Assembly (NCBI GenBank): GCA_029747585.1
Contig: JAPEVF010000221.1
Span: 1 to 64,000, forward strand
DNA: 64,000 bases
Reading direction: 5' to 3'
Source: Pleurotus djamor
Taxonomy: Eukaryota; Basidiomycota; Agaricomycetes; Agaricales; Pleurotaceae
Every line of letters begins with the position of its first letter. Position 1 is the stretch's first letter. Both the position numbers and the translations under genes were made by a program. Below are positions 46,468-56,837 of this stretch, piece after piece. Below the pieces are notes generated by a model. It ran no database searches, was not told the DNA's origin, and saw nothing but the letters and a program-made list of their open reading frames with translations.

Positions 46468-48496
46468 TCAAAAACGCCTCTGTCTGAACATTACCCTTGC
46501 ATCCTTGTCAACCACTACGGATTGATTGAACCATTTGGTAGGCGGAATCTCGTTCTCAAGCTTTATATCGTAGTTGAGTAGGACATGTGCGAACATGGCC
46601 TTAATTTCATTTGCCGCAAAGAATCTATTTTCACAAAGCAATGAATGACAGGACACAAAACGCGGACGCTCATCTTGACCCACCTTCCAGGACACGCATG
46701 ACGTCCGTGACCGAAGATGACATATTCTGGGCTTGTGTTCACAACTTGATGATGCGTCGATTCACCCTCCAGTTCGCGCAAATCAGAAAACCGGAACCCA
46801 TCAAATTCCAAGGCTTTCACGTAGTTCTCTTCGCTGTGATGGATATCCCACCCAGCACATGAAACGAAGGTACCTTCGGGAAGGTGTGTTCCATCGGAGA
46901 ATGTGAAGCCTCCAGACTTGCGGACTATGCGTGCCATGGTGACTGACGAAAGTGACGTGAGTAAACACTGCTCGTGGTTTATTCCCTGAGGGGTTTTAAA
47001 TGCCTCACGAGAGCTCAAGCCTTCCCATCGGTTACATTCACGAAGAAAGCTGTCCAGTTTGCGAAGCTTTCCCATGGCAGCTTTCGACCATCCTTCCTGC
47101 TCGATAACGGATTCAACTTCTTCCCGAAGAGGCTGGATGTATTCAGGTCGGCCGGCAAGTTGGAAAAGGGCTTGCGTGAATGTCTACTTTCCCAGTCAGT
47201 TACCTCAATCACCCATGGTGACCTCGTGGATGGAGCTCTTACATTTGAAGTAGTGTGAATGGCCGCGAAATTCACCAACAAAACTCGCTTGATATATGCA
47301 GTAACATTCTTCTCCTCCTCGGGGGCGGCATCGAACAACCAACTTATGAGATCATTCTAAAACAAGGGTTATAGAGTCAGTTGTACGGGATAAGATGGGA
47401 TTGAGCTAACGCACAGGTCTATCCTCTCGGTCAACGCCCAACTCGGCGTCGTCTTTCATGCGCTGTGCGATGAGTAATCCGAGATGCTTTCGGGTCCTCT
47501 TGATCGCCGTAGGCATGGGGGAAAGGAGTGGCCCTATAATCCTAGGGTATAGGGTGACGAGATTATACCTGGGTATGCAAAGAAAGGTAGACAACCGACT
47601 CACGGCCGCAATATGAGCGGGACGCTATTAAGAAAGAGACCAGTCACGAAGACTTGCACGGTGAACTTGATGTTGAGGTCACGATAGTCTGGGTCACGGC
47701 CTGCATGCTCGATATTCAGCATGTCTCCACAGGTAAGGGGTGGAGCTATCCCTCACATAACGGCAATCCAACGAAGAGACGGTTGGTTGTCCTTGCTACC
47801 ACTTGCATGGCAGCGTCCAAAGCTGGAATAGATACCCAGTCTTTGTAGTTCAATTAGTGGCTGACGGCGCTCAGTACAAGAGCAAACACACCTTCAGTCT
47901 TAGGTACATTATCATTGAACGCCGCAACGATCTCGTCCCGAACTTCAGAGAACCTTGCAGCAAGGTTCCGCGTGAGGGGAGACCTAATGACGTCCACATG
48001 GTAATGATTGTGGCTGAGGTCCTCTCCTAAAGTATACTGTGTTTGTATTGTCTGCAGGCCAACACATTGCATGAGTGGTTGGAGAGAAGCAAGCCACAGG
48101 AAACAGGAACTTACTTCACCCACAGCGTCGTGGAACGATAGCTCGTCATCACGAGCTTGGCGAATATCGTTTACCAAGGTTTTCTTGCATAGGACGACGA
48201 TCCATTTGTCCACGGTTGGAACCCTGAACGCTGCGGGTTGGTATTTTNGGATTCCCTCCTGGATCGTGTCATGACCGTTGAGAAGGAATCGATAAGCACC
48301 GGGGAAAGAGGAAAGTCTTCCCGTTGGACCGACGGCAGGAATCGCGCTGAGCTGCAGAGATTGGACTGATGAGGGAGACAGAAATCCCATAGATGAGGAT
48401 AAATACATTGGGCGTCGTATAGTCCAGCCACTTGTTGACCAGAAAAACAGTAGCCAAGAGAGCCGCAAGCGCAGCAATATAGAGATTGTTATCCAT
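46468..48496 (-). CDS. Cytochrome P450 monooxygenase
   Basis: About ten exons. N-terminal membrane anchor MDNNLYIAALAALLATVFLV. Then AIPAVGPTG, LLNGHDTIQEGI and KYQPAAFRVPTVDKWIV, with DDELSFHDAVGE. The C-helix/mid part is HYHVDVIRSPLTRNLAARF and RTTNRLFVGLPLC. The I-helix NFAAIHTTS comes next. The K-helix ExxR lies in SFLRECNR. The meander and haem loop are FRFSDLREL and FGHGRHACPGR (the haem-ligand Cys), and the L-helix is FFAANEIKAMFAHVLLNYDI. The hallmark HTTS in the I-helix is typical of several basidiomycete P450 families; I do not assign a CYP number. The N at 48248 sits between GI and KYQP and here must be counted as a base for the frame to hold. No neighbouring biosynthetic genes. 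Confidence 0.92.
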
Positions 48497-48967
48497 GACG
48501 ATGACGATGATGAGGCAAATGTTGGGTGAATTAAGGCAGCCTGATTTCACAAAGAAAGAATGACTGGAGAAGACAGACGGTGAGAACCACTCTCAAGGGA
48601 CTGCATTGGATGTCCCCTCTGTATCAGAGCTGTTGCGTGGGACGTGAACTGTCAACTGACCTCCATACGATGGGAAGAGGAGCTTGGGCGGGATACCCTC
48701 ATGCCATTTACGACCGCGTGGCTTAATCTGAGCCAAAGTTTGGCCAAAGTACTTCGCATGGCCGTTTTGAGACAGGGTGTGTTGCCCACGCAGGTAAGCG
48801 CCGTGACTTGGCTTTAACTTCCTTCAAGGTTTTGGTGGGCCCCCTTGCATTCATCTTATATTTGTATTGGATTCGGGCTGATTCATGCAAATAGGGAATC
48901 CTGGATCAAGCCTCCTCATCTCACAAAAACTACATGCTGTATGACGAGGAAAGTGTACTGTGTACTG
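48497..48967. other. Promoter region of the P450 gene
   Basis: Upstream of the P450 start and downstream of the next minus-strand gene. No gene or repeat is seen. Confidence 0.35.
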
Positions 48968-49664
48968 CTAGTAGTCCAACAAAACCGGGATCATTGAACG
49001 CCATTCTATCATGATTTTTTTNGCCCTCGATCTCTTCTGCAAGACCAAGGTTCAATATTAAATCCTCATCGATTAATTCACGTCCAAGCACCACGACTAA
49101 GATGTACCATACCTTCGCAACGGCCGATCTGTGAGCTTGACCACTAGCCGTGTTCGACGCATTGGACTGGTCAATACCGTCTCCAGAATCCCAGGCCCGC
49201 TTTTGCCCTCGTGTCACCCGTTGCGCGATCTTCACCACAGCTGGACTGAAATCACTCATTGTTGACAGTGGTGATAACGCTGCCTCGGCTAATTGGGTTG
49301 TTCGACTTTCTCGCCTGGGCGTCGAGATGGATTGCGAAGTCACCGCTGCGTTGGGCTCCTCTTCCACCGGAGTAGGCGTTACCTCCAAAAACCCTGGAAG
49401 AGGGGATTAGAAATTCATAGTTCACCCTTGAATTAGCCATCACAAGCGCGTACTCAGATACATGCCGTTTTTCGACTGTGCTCCAAAAATCGCCTTTCGG
49501 ACATTCGCCGTCTCTAATTCGACCTGTCGCACTCCCTCCTTAAGCTCAGCATGGCGAGCGTCTTCGTATTCTTCTATCTTGTGTTTGGCGTGACGCAAGG
49601 CATCACAGGCGATAACGAGATGTTCGCGGGGAGACAAGTCTGAGATGGCGATTTCCGCCTGCAT
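48968..49664 (-). CDS. Coiled-coil protein of unknown function
   Basis: Starts MQAEIAISDLSPREHLVIAC at 49664, then a charged helix (HAKHKIEEYEDARHAELKEG) predicted to form a coiled coil. An intron with donor GTACGC joins to FLEVTPTPVEEEPNAAV and a Ser/Thr-rich region. Next is VVKIAQRVTRGQKRAWDSGD. After a third exon the basic patch KRSRAKK and the end VLLDY-stop at 48968 follow. The basic patch resembles a nuclear localisation signal. The N at 49022 falls in the third position of an Ala codon and does no harm if kept. About 185 residues, no family recognised. It is divergent from the next gene, with start codons about 145 bases apart. Confidence 0.5.
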
Positions 49665-49809
49665 GGCTGACGAGGATGTAACGGAAAGAGATATTGCAAC
49701 ATGTCGACCTCCAATATCCAATTCCGAAGGTCATCGAATTAGACCACGTGAACGAAGTTGTGATACCGACTCTTTGAACCGCTTCCACGACGTCAACCAT
49801 TCAACGCCC

Positions 49810-50312
49810 ATGAGCTCAGCTAGCGACGTAAAAACTTCTTCTTCAGCGAGTGTCGACAAATGGATCTTGGCGGAGATTGAAGAAGTAGAGAACAGGCTCT
49901 TGGCCCAGTACGCTCGAGAAATGGCTGAAGCCAGAAGGAAGCTCAATGAAGCTAAGCAAGAGTTGGCGTCTATAGAGGCGGAGGCAAAGGGCAACCGAGC
50001 GAGAGTTCAACGAAAATTGAGGACAGGCGAGTTCTATGACCGATTCCACTACTATCAGGCGGTGTTATGACTTAACTTCTTTTTCGCTGTGCAGTCGACC
50101 AAGCTACCAAAGAAGCCTATTGGAAAGCCCTCGCTGAAGCGGAAGAATCGTCGACATGAGGTATGTTGTACTCTATCTATTCATTTCGACGCGTTAAGCA
50201 GTGGCATGCCAATTTCTTTGGTTAGGCTGTATGTTGGATCCAGAATTGCCGTAGTGCTAGCCGCGTCTCAGACGCAAGACGGTTAGGAGGGCAGAAGTAC
50301 ATCCATTNGTAA
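49810..50312 (+). CDS. Short coiled-coil protein of unknown function
   Basis: From MSSASDVKTSSSASVDKW it runs into a strong coiled coil (ILAEIEEVENRLLAQYAREM, then AEARRKLNEAKQELASIEAE) and a basic stretch ending FYDRFHYYQA. A short intron joins to STKLPKKPIGKPSLKRKNRR, a nuclear-localisation-like cluster. The last exon would encode AVCWIQNCRSASRVSDARRL and reach a stop at 50312, next to the N at 50308. Earlier in-frame ATGs (49645, 49663) would overlap the divergent gene's start. The C-terminal exon is weakly supported. No family is recognised. Confidence 0.45.
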
Positions 50313-50320
50313 TGACGTCA
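50313..50320. promoter_or_regulatory. CRE/ATF-type palindrome
   Basis: Perfect TGACGTCA, the binding site of bZIP factors of the ATF/CREB class. It lies 80 bases upstream of a TATAAG at 50400 and a pyrimidine-rich leader, in a stretch without a clear ORF. Confidence 0.45.
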
Positions 50321-51225
50321 CAGCAATATTGCAGCGCAGCCACTTTGCAACGTCAACATCTGGCAAAATTGGCCAGCCCCTTTCTCCCCGCTGACGGGGT
50401 ATAAGAACCCTTCACATCTACCCCCTCCTCCTCACCACCTTCACCATTTCTTTGCCTGAGACGCCTTTGGGGTCTCTCCGTCGCCTCTCCGCCGAATCTA
50501 GAGCAGACCTACTTCGGTCCTTCGCGTTGACAGTGCTCAGAGCGGCGCGACCGACACATGCTTCGCTCGTGCGTCGTAATTGTCCCAGCGGTTGGTAGCT
50601 AGTGGAGTGCCTAGAAATTTGTCCGGCGTTGGTCCTTAGTTAGGCCCTCCTAGGGAGGTGTTCCTTGGGGTACTGTATCTATTTGACAGTGGTTTGGTTA
50701 TGTAGACGACGTCTTGGGCGGGGCCTGGTTTCAGGCCGAGAAGTACGGTACTTCGCAAGCAGGCTCATCGTGTGGTCGACAGGGCGACGGCGTTTCTGAT
50801 GTCGTTTAGCCTGGTCGGTCCGATGGTGTCTGTCTGGGACTGCAAGTGTACTTTCTCTCGTGCAAAGAAATGGTGATTCAAACGGTGGTCATTGCCTTTT
50901 ATTCCCCCATTTCTACCATTCCAAAACGCTCATCAGCGTTGGATCAGCAGCTTTGCCTGCAGGCTGGATGTCTTGAATAATTTTTTGCCTCTCAACTCGT
51001 TCGAGTCCCCTCTCTCTAATGTATTTTGTCTGCTTTATGAGTTTACCGCTTTCATGCGGCCTCCAAAGTTTTCTGAAGTCTGAAGCCCAAACAAACGACG
51101 TGTGACACGTACACGGTCTTCAACCGATTTACGCTCCTAGCCCCAGCCCTGTCAATGTCACGAACGCGTAATGCTACGCGTCCCCGTGACATGTCACAGC
51201 CATCACAGCTCTCCGCCTAACCACC
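50321..51225. other. Promoter-like region without a convincing ORF; possible non-coding transcript
   Basis: About 900 bases before RPA3. It opens with core-promoter-like signals (CRE palindrome just upstream, TATAAG at 50400-50405, C/T-rich stretch to 50455), yet no open frame of substance follows. The best plus-strand frame (50892-51083, 63 codons) shows no domain. The first 400 bases after the TATA are GC-rich with several short hairpins, for example GAGAC/GTCTC around 50459-50477. I compared it by eye with snRNA, SRP, RNase P and tRNA signatures and found no match. Confidence 0.3.
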
Positions 51226-51735
51226 ATGTCCACCGAGCACCATGCGATGCGGGTGAACTACCACCTCATGGGCCAATACGTGAACAAGAACGTTAGGATA
51301 TGGTGTAAAGTCCTCAGGGTGTGTCACCATGCCTGTGATCAGATGCTGTCACAGAAATTGAGACCTCTTTCATAGTTTGAGGGAAACAATGCCGCTATTG
51401 TCCAAGCCAGTGATGGGGGCGAGATCAAGGTTACTTGGTCTGGGGTGAGTGCTGACCTCGAATGAAGGCGATGACTTGCTCTGATCGGGATGATGCAGCA
51501 ACCCAACATGACGGATACATACGTCGAAGTGATTGGAACGGTCGTGGATGCGTCTACCATCAAGCTCATGGCTTGCATAAATATGGGCTCCAACGTCGGT
51601 ACGTTAGCTATCCATATTTCGTGTGATCTACTTTGACTAATCCATCCTCTTGTGCTAGACTTGAAACTAGCCAATGACACGGTGGAACTCATGCATGATT
51701 CGCGTTTTATGCAGAAGATGTTCGCGCCTTTGTAA
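51226..51735 (+). CDS. RFA3: Replication protein A 14-kDa subunit (RPA3)
   Basis: Single OB-fold protein of about 110 residues, the smallest subunit of the RPA single-stranded-DNA-binding heterotrimer. Exons: MSTEHHAMRVNYHLMGQYV with NKNVRIWCKVLR, then NAAIVQASDGGEIKVTW, DTYVEVIGTVVDASTIKLMA and DLKLANDTVELMHDSRFM. It ends KMFAPL-stop at 51735. The strand pattern and the VEVIG-V core match the Rfa3 family, including the short length. Introns are short and canonical. Complete. Confidence 0.88.
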
Positions 51736-51969
51736 TGATTCATACTCATAAGCATCGTTGTGGTGCTACATATCTAGTTTGCATTCTTTGGATATACGGC
51801 CAAGTATGTATATCTGTATATTATAATTGATGGCTTGTATCTGCAGGAATGTCCCTCGCAGGAGCTCGGAGCCCCAGCTGAGCATGACGCGGGCGTGTGA
51901 TGCCATACACTCAGAGCGGTCTTGTGGTAGCGCATCGGCAGATGTTCGTCGGTTCGTGGCTTTGCTCTT

Positions 51970-52645
51970 TCAACCTTCCCCCTGCAGACTTCCACCCAAT
52001 TTCCTCCCTCTGACCCAAACGCCCGGGCGTCCGTCGCCTGTCTTGGGACACCACTCCCACCTCACCTCAACATCCCCACGTAACAGCCCATCACTTGCTG
52101 AGAACGCAGGATTCACGAAAGCCGAACCAATAACGTCGATTTCGCCACTACTCGTTCGCGTCGAATCGGTCGGAGGGAGATGTAAGAGGAGGAAGGGGAG
52201 TGAAGAAGAAAGCGTTCGGAGTATCGTAGCCTTGGAAAAGGGTGATTCACTGAGGAAGAGTCCAATATGAGGATAGACTGAAGCCATAGGACCGGTCTCA
52301 GCTTTGCGAATATGTTCATGGAGGACGCCTTCGAGTTCTCGGATATATTTGGGACCGATCTTTTGTTTTTCGGCTTTGCATTGCGCAAGAACTCTGATAC
52401 GCCTGTCGGTATTGGCCATTCAGCGAAGAATTAGCTACGAAAAGGATTTGCACGTACGTCGGGAGGGTGGAAGAGGGTCCGAAGTCGGGTAAAGGCCACC
52501 AACCAACGATGTCAACACCTCCGTCTCCGCGACCACCTACACGACGGAGGTCCATTGAGAGTGCCTCTGCGAGTACCTTGATGGAGCGGGTTTCAAAGGC
52601 CGTGCCTCGAGCTACGGTGGATAAAGCAGATGTAGACATGGACAC
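51970..52645 (-). CDS. RRG7: RRG7-like protein, restriction-endonuclease-like fold, mitochondrial
   Basis: Two exons. The N-terminus (MSMSTSALSTVARGTAFETR) is Ser/Thr/Arg-rich and could target mitochondria. The core RSIKVLAEALSMDLRRVG, then GGRGDGGVDIVGWW and, after an intron, RIRVLAQCKAEKQKIGPKYI shows the PD-(D/E)xK nuclease pattern (GxGDxGVD, then QCK). The protein continues through PFSKATILRTLSSSLPFLLL to GGSLQGEG-stop. Yeast Rrg7 is required for respiratory growth. The catalytic-type residues Asp, Gln and Lys are in place; nuclease activity in this family is inferred, not shown. Confidence 0.82.
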
Positions 52646-53830
52646 ATTACTGAGTGTGGAATAGAGGATGGGTTTGGGTCACTATTTCAGTGAGCAAAGT
52701 TATTGACCGTGAGAACTTGTGTTTAGAAGAAACCAATCAACAGCTCCCTTCGCTCTCTCCAGCAAGTCAGAACGCGTAACATGCCCATTTAACAACCATC
52801 CTCCCTGTCTCAGGGCTTGGAGTTGATTGCATTCCAGATAACGCGAGTGAACTTGCTCCCGCAGCCTTCTACTTACTCTTGCTGAATTACCAGGTTCCAG
52901 TATGTGTCAGTGATGCCCAGGCCGAGCCCATGGGCCTTCTTCGCGATAATCTAACCAACCAGACGAATCGAAAGCTCGCAACGTCTCTGTCCTCGTCGCA
53001 ACGCTTCTGCTGCTGCACTTCAAGTTTCTGTCTTCAAACGAACCTAGGTGTTATAATTATCCAAAAAGATTGGCCCTCTAGGCGAATAAGCTCCCCCTTC
53101 GCCCTACGCTGGCCTGAAGTTTTCACGCAGGACAAAAGGGATACATCAGAAGCCTTGCTGCGGCATCTAAATGCACCGTATCAGCTAATGGCTGCGCATC
53201 TACCGCTCTCGAAGCCGGGAGGTCACTTGAACCTGGACAATCTTGTCTGCTAGCGTAATATGGGTGGCTGAGAAGCTTGACTGTGTAGTAATCCTCGCGC
53301 AAAGTCGTAGGGAGGTTCTGTCAAGACTAAATTGCAAAGCTGCACGAGAGATTGGGAGGTGGACCACGATTTGGCGAGTTTTGACCTGTCATCACCTCAA
53401 TCGATCTGCCGCTAGCCAGGTTCCCATCAGAGCATTTCGAACCGCAGAGCTTCCCGTCGGACCCCTACAGAGATCACGATATCAATCTGGTCCCACTCCA
53501 TGCGACTTGCCATGCCACCGCTTTGACCACAAATTTGTCGCCCCCTCCCCAACGGTCCCAAAGCCCTCAATCCTAGTCTGAACCAGATCACCGTTTACAA
53601 ACATTGGGAAGGAACTTTTATCAGGCGTTGCTCTCATTTTTTCCTTGGCCTCGCGAATTCTTATGTGCTTTCCTTCGAGCTACACCTTCGGGTACAGTCA
53701 AGTACTTAACGTTACGGTTCCTCCTAAGTCTCTATTTTCGGCAAATTTCATTCTCAGGTCCAACCCTGCACAATGGAAGGCTCCGCAGCAAGGCACGGCC
53801 AGGATGAGAGCTAAGTTCAGGCTGCCCTCA
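52646..53830. other. Intergenic region beside the foldback element, no gene seen
   Basis: About 1.2 kb with open stretches (52879-53253, 53243-53581 plus) that show no domain and no splice structure. The first 100-200 bases are presumably the promoter of RRG7. I see no internal repeat apart from the element that begins at 53831. Confidence 0.35.
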
Positions 53831-54630
53831 CACTGCTGACATAATCAAATAAGCCTGGCCGGCTTATCGTGAACCGATTTTGGTCAGTGAAAAACACTAC
53901 ACACCGTAAAATAGGTAACCCTACTGAAATAAAACTTGAAATACACTTAAAGATATGCTCGGGATATGATTGATGGTCAGAGACGAAATAAACACACGAT
54001 GTGCCTTCAATATGGCGTAAGGGGCTATGGAGGGACTATAGGAGTCCGATTAGGAGAAAATCCAAAATATACCCATGATGGGTTTGAAATGCGCCGGAAA
54101 TGGGATTGACATGTTCCCTTTGAGGAGATCCTGATCACATACAGTGAATAGGCATAATATGACCAAGATGTGCTTTCAATATGCCTATCGAGCATATTGC
54201 AAGCCCATGCCAAGATTATCCCTAAATTGAACAAAGGAAAACTAATCAACACATGGGCTTGCAATATACTCAATGGTCGCATTGAGAGCATATTTTGATT
54301 GTATTATGCCTCTACACCGCATATGATCACGATTTTCTCAAGGAGAACACCCTAATCCCATTTCCGACGCACTTCGAACCCATCATGGGTATATTTTGGA
54401 TTTTCTCCTAATCGGACTCCTATAAACCTTCCATAGTCCCCTGAATCATATTGAGGGCGCATCGGGTGTTCGTTTCATCTTTGGCCCTCAAGCATACACC
54501 AAGCATATTTTCAAGCATATTCTAATTTTTTCTACAGTAAAACAAGCTATCTTACAGTATGTAAAGTTTTTCACTGAACAAAATCTGTTCGCGATAAGCC
54601 GCGTTGGCTTATTTGATTATGTCAGCAGTG
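53831..54630. mobile_element. Non-autonomous foldback DNA transposon (CACTG termini), 800 bp
   Basis: The two ends are inverted copies. The first 25 bases (CACTGCTGACATAATC...) match the complement of the last 25 exactly, and similarity continues through GGCTTATCG and TCAGTGAAAAAC for about 70 bases. Both ends are flanked by TCA, a 3-bp target-site duplication. Further inside, the arms continue as inverted repeats (GGAGAAAATCCAAAATATAC near 54053 against its complement near 54390; GCTTGCAATAT near 54255 against 54190). Almost the whole element is therefore one long hairpin with a short centre around 54212-54248. There is no coding capacity. CACT(G) ends with a 3-bp duplication suggest the CACTA (EnSpm) superfamily. 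Confidence 0.8.
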
Positions 54631-55137
54631 TCATGGCTGTTTCGCACCTTTGCTTTCCCCATGAATGGTTGCTAGTAAATGGTGAGAAGGCTATCGGCCA
54701 ACCTGACGCAAATTGAGTACAGGCACGACAGCCGTCGGGCTCTCTCAAAATTGAATAAAGTGTCCTTGTTCAGAAAACGCCTGGGCCGAAAATTTGATGT
54801 TTCGGGAAGCTTCAACTTCGCCCGAGCCAATCGTTCACTTTGTCTTTGTTTGCACTTTACTTCTTGAAACATCGGCCGCGCCTCGCTTCCCATTGCGCCA
54901 GGGCATTTCACCTCCAGAGTCATGCAGCCTCGAGAATGCAGCCTGAGTCAGTCTCAGCGCCCCGCCTAACATGGGGATAGCTCTTAAGCGACGTTCTTTA
55001 AGAGGACTCTCGGAGATTCCAACACACGACAACAACATCAAATGCGCAGCATCAGAGAACCCTGTAAACATATATAAGCGCCCAAGCCATCTCAATTGTA
55101 TTACCACCACGATCATCTAACCAACGCAGAATCCACA
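54631..55137. other. Region between the transposon and the membrane-protein gene
   Basis: No gene is seen. Open stretches here have no domain. The last part is the promoter of the gene at 55138, including its TATA box. Confidence 0.35.
55071..55077 (+). promoter_or_regulatory. TATA box of the gene at 55138
   Basis: TATATAA lies 67 bases upstream of the start codon, followed by a C/A-rich leader. Position and sequence fit a strong fungal core promoter. Confidence 0.6.
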
Positions 55138-55837
55138 ATGGCCTTCCCAGTGGAAGTCACCGTAACTATCCCGCAGCCGTCATCGGTCGCCACTGGGCAG
55201 CCCGCTCCTTGCTATTCAAACAGTGTATCCTCCTACGTACCCGATGTCCAGCCCTCCTCAGCTTCCTATCCAAGCTGGCATTCGAGCTCCGGCGATGCGA
55301 CATGGTGGTACCCAAGGTCATTCTCAATTACTCCATCCCTCTGTTGATTTTACTGACGGTTTCATTCTGATTCACTAGGCCGTCTGCGAGCAGGACTCCA
55401 GGCACGCGGCCAGAGTATGTGTACGTTGAGGTGTACAAGACCGACTACACCGCCGTAGCTGTCCTCGCCTCCCTCCTTGGACTTGCCGTCTTGTACATCT
55501 TGATCAGCTCGTTCATCCGTCCCAAGATCCTTGCCAAGTACTTTGCTAGAAAGACCAGTAAGTCCTCCACCAGCAACGAGTTTCCTTCGTGATCAAACCG
55601 TCCAAAGAAACTCACACGCTCCCCTCTGTGATCACAACAGATCATTGTACTCACTGCCAGCGAGATATGAGCGCTAGCACCGACCTGGAGGCCGCTCAGT
55701 ACTCCGAGGCCAGCCTTGACGCCAAAGGCAAAGGCATCGTCCTTTTCGAAGATCGTTCTTCTGCTGAGACTGAGGTCAAGGACGACGATGATGACGAGAA
55801 GGACGATGTCAACGCGCCCTTGCTTGGGTCGAAGTAG
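55138..55837 (+). CDS. Small single-pass membrane protein, uncharacterised
   Basis: Three exons join in phase: MAFPVEVTVTIPQPSSVATG onwards, a Ser/Pro-rich N-terminal part. Then PSASRTPGTRPEYVYVEVYK leads to one membrane span (VAVLASLLGLAVLYILISSF) followed by basic RPKILAKYFARK. The last exon starts NHCTHCQRDMSASTDLEAAQ and ends in a very acidic tail VKDDDDDEKDDV and NAPLLGSK-stop. No signal peptide. The basic residues after the span place the tail in the cytosol. The tail end (APLLG) has a dileucine-type sorting look. Function unknown; the TATA box suggests strong or regulated expression. Confidence 0.65.
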
Positions 55838-56837
55838 TAGCTTAGAGTACGGAGAACCTTGCTCAAGCCTCATGTTCAAGTCCCGCAGTAGTAACTGTCA
55901 GTACAAACTTAGTGCTGCGTATTTCACCTTTCTGGCCATCGTTATCTTGACCGTTGTTATGATCTGCAATCACTTCCCCTTTGTTTGGTCTAAGACCTTC
56001 TTAAATATATAAATCATCACGTTCTTTTATTTCACACAATACACATCAATCCGCAGCAAGAATTAACACCATCTGTCAGAGTCACAGATATCCCTCCTGG
56101 ACATATTCATCCAAGCTCCATGAAATCTTGAGAGCGCAGCAGGTTCAATCAAGCATACATGTGAACTTATACATGAATTCACCCAGCCGGACAAAAAGTA
56201 TGGAAGCGAAGTGATCAACACTACATAAAATAGTCACTTAACCCGACCAACCAACGATTTAAACGACTCGGGGGTGCCAAAGGTTACAAACTCGTCAGTC
56301 AAGCTTCAAGTATACGTAAGAGCGCCCAGCTGTAAAGACGTGTTAAAGGACGTTAGTTATAAAATGCTCGGTAAGGTGGGGGTGTAACTACAACCACAAA
56401 GGGAGAATGAGGGAAGAGGGGGAGAGGGGATATGAGGGAGAGAGATTATAGTAATAAATTGACACATGATTAAAGCGCAGTAGTCCGATTGCAAGGTCAA
56501 TTGTCCCAAGAAAAGCGATGAAAAGCTACGACAAGGAGGAAGAGGGGAGAAGGATGAGGATGAGGATGAGGATGAAGAATAACGTGATGATGTGATGATC
56601 AAAGTGGGGTGGTAACGAGGGGGTCGGAGCAAAGCCTAGNAATGGCTCTCCGAGAANCAGCATCCAAATCGTGGAGGGTCAATGGCCAGAAGGCGAGGGG
56701 TACGGGCTCTCGTGAGTACGTAGAGACAGTAGTGAGTGAGAGGACTCGGGGATGAGGGATTATGACGAATAAGATCGTAATATAGACGCAGGGGTGGTGT
56801 GTGTGTTGGGGGGGGGATGAACGAATGATTTCAAAAA
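55838..56837. other. Convergent intergenic region, simple repeats only
   Basis: 1 kb between convergent genes. It has AT-rich 3' sequence, a short GATGAG repeat, a G run near 56808-56816, and Ns at 56640 and 56657. Minus-strand open stretches here are low-complexity Ser/Pro translations of purine-rich DNA and are not called. Confidence 0.4.
56553..56575. repeat. Short tandem repeat (GATGAG)n
   Basis: About four copies of GATGAG in a purine-rich tract downstream of the protease gene. It is a simple microsatellite. Confidence 0.6.

Noticed and set aside
46354..47258. Plus-strand open frames across the 3' half of the P450 gene
   Set aside because: Antisense shadows of well-supported P450 exons on minus.
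46468..48496. A secondary-metabolite gene cluster around the P450
   Set aside because: Neighbours are a PPR protein and coiled-coil proteins; no synthase, transporter or tailoring enzyme is present.
50990..51012. GTTCGAGTCC resembling a tRNA T-loop / B box
   Set aside because: No matching acceptor stem, D-arm or A box lies at the right distance upstream.
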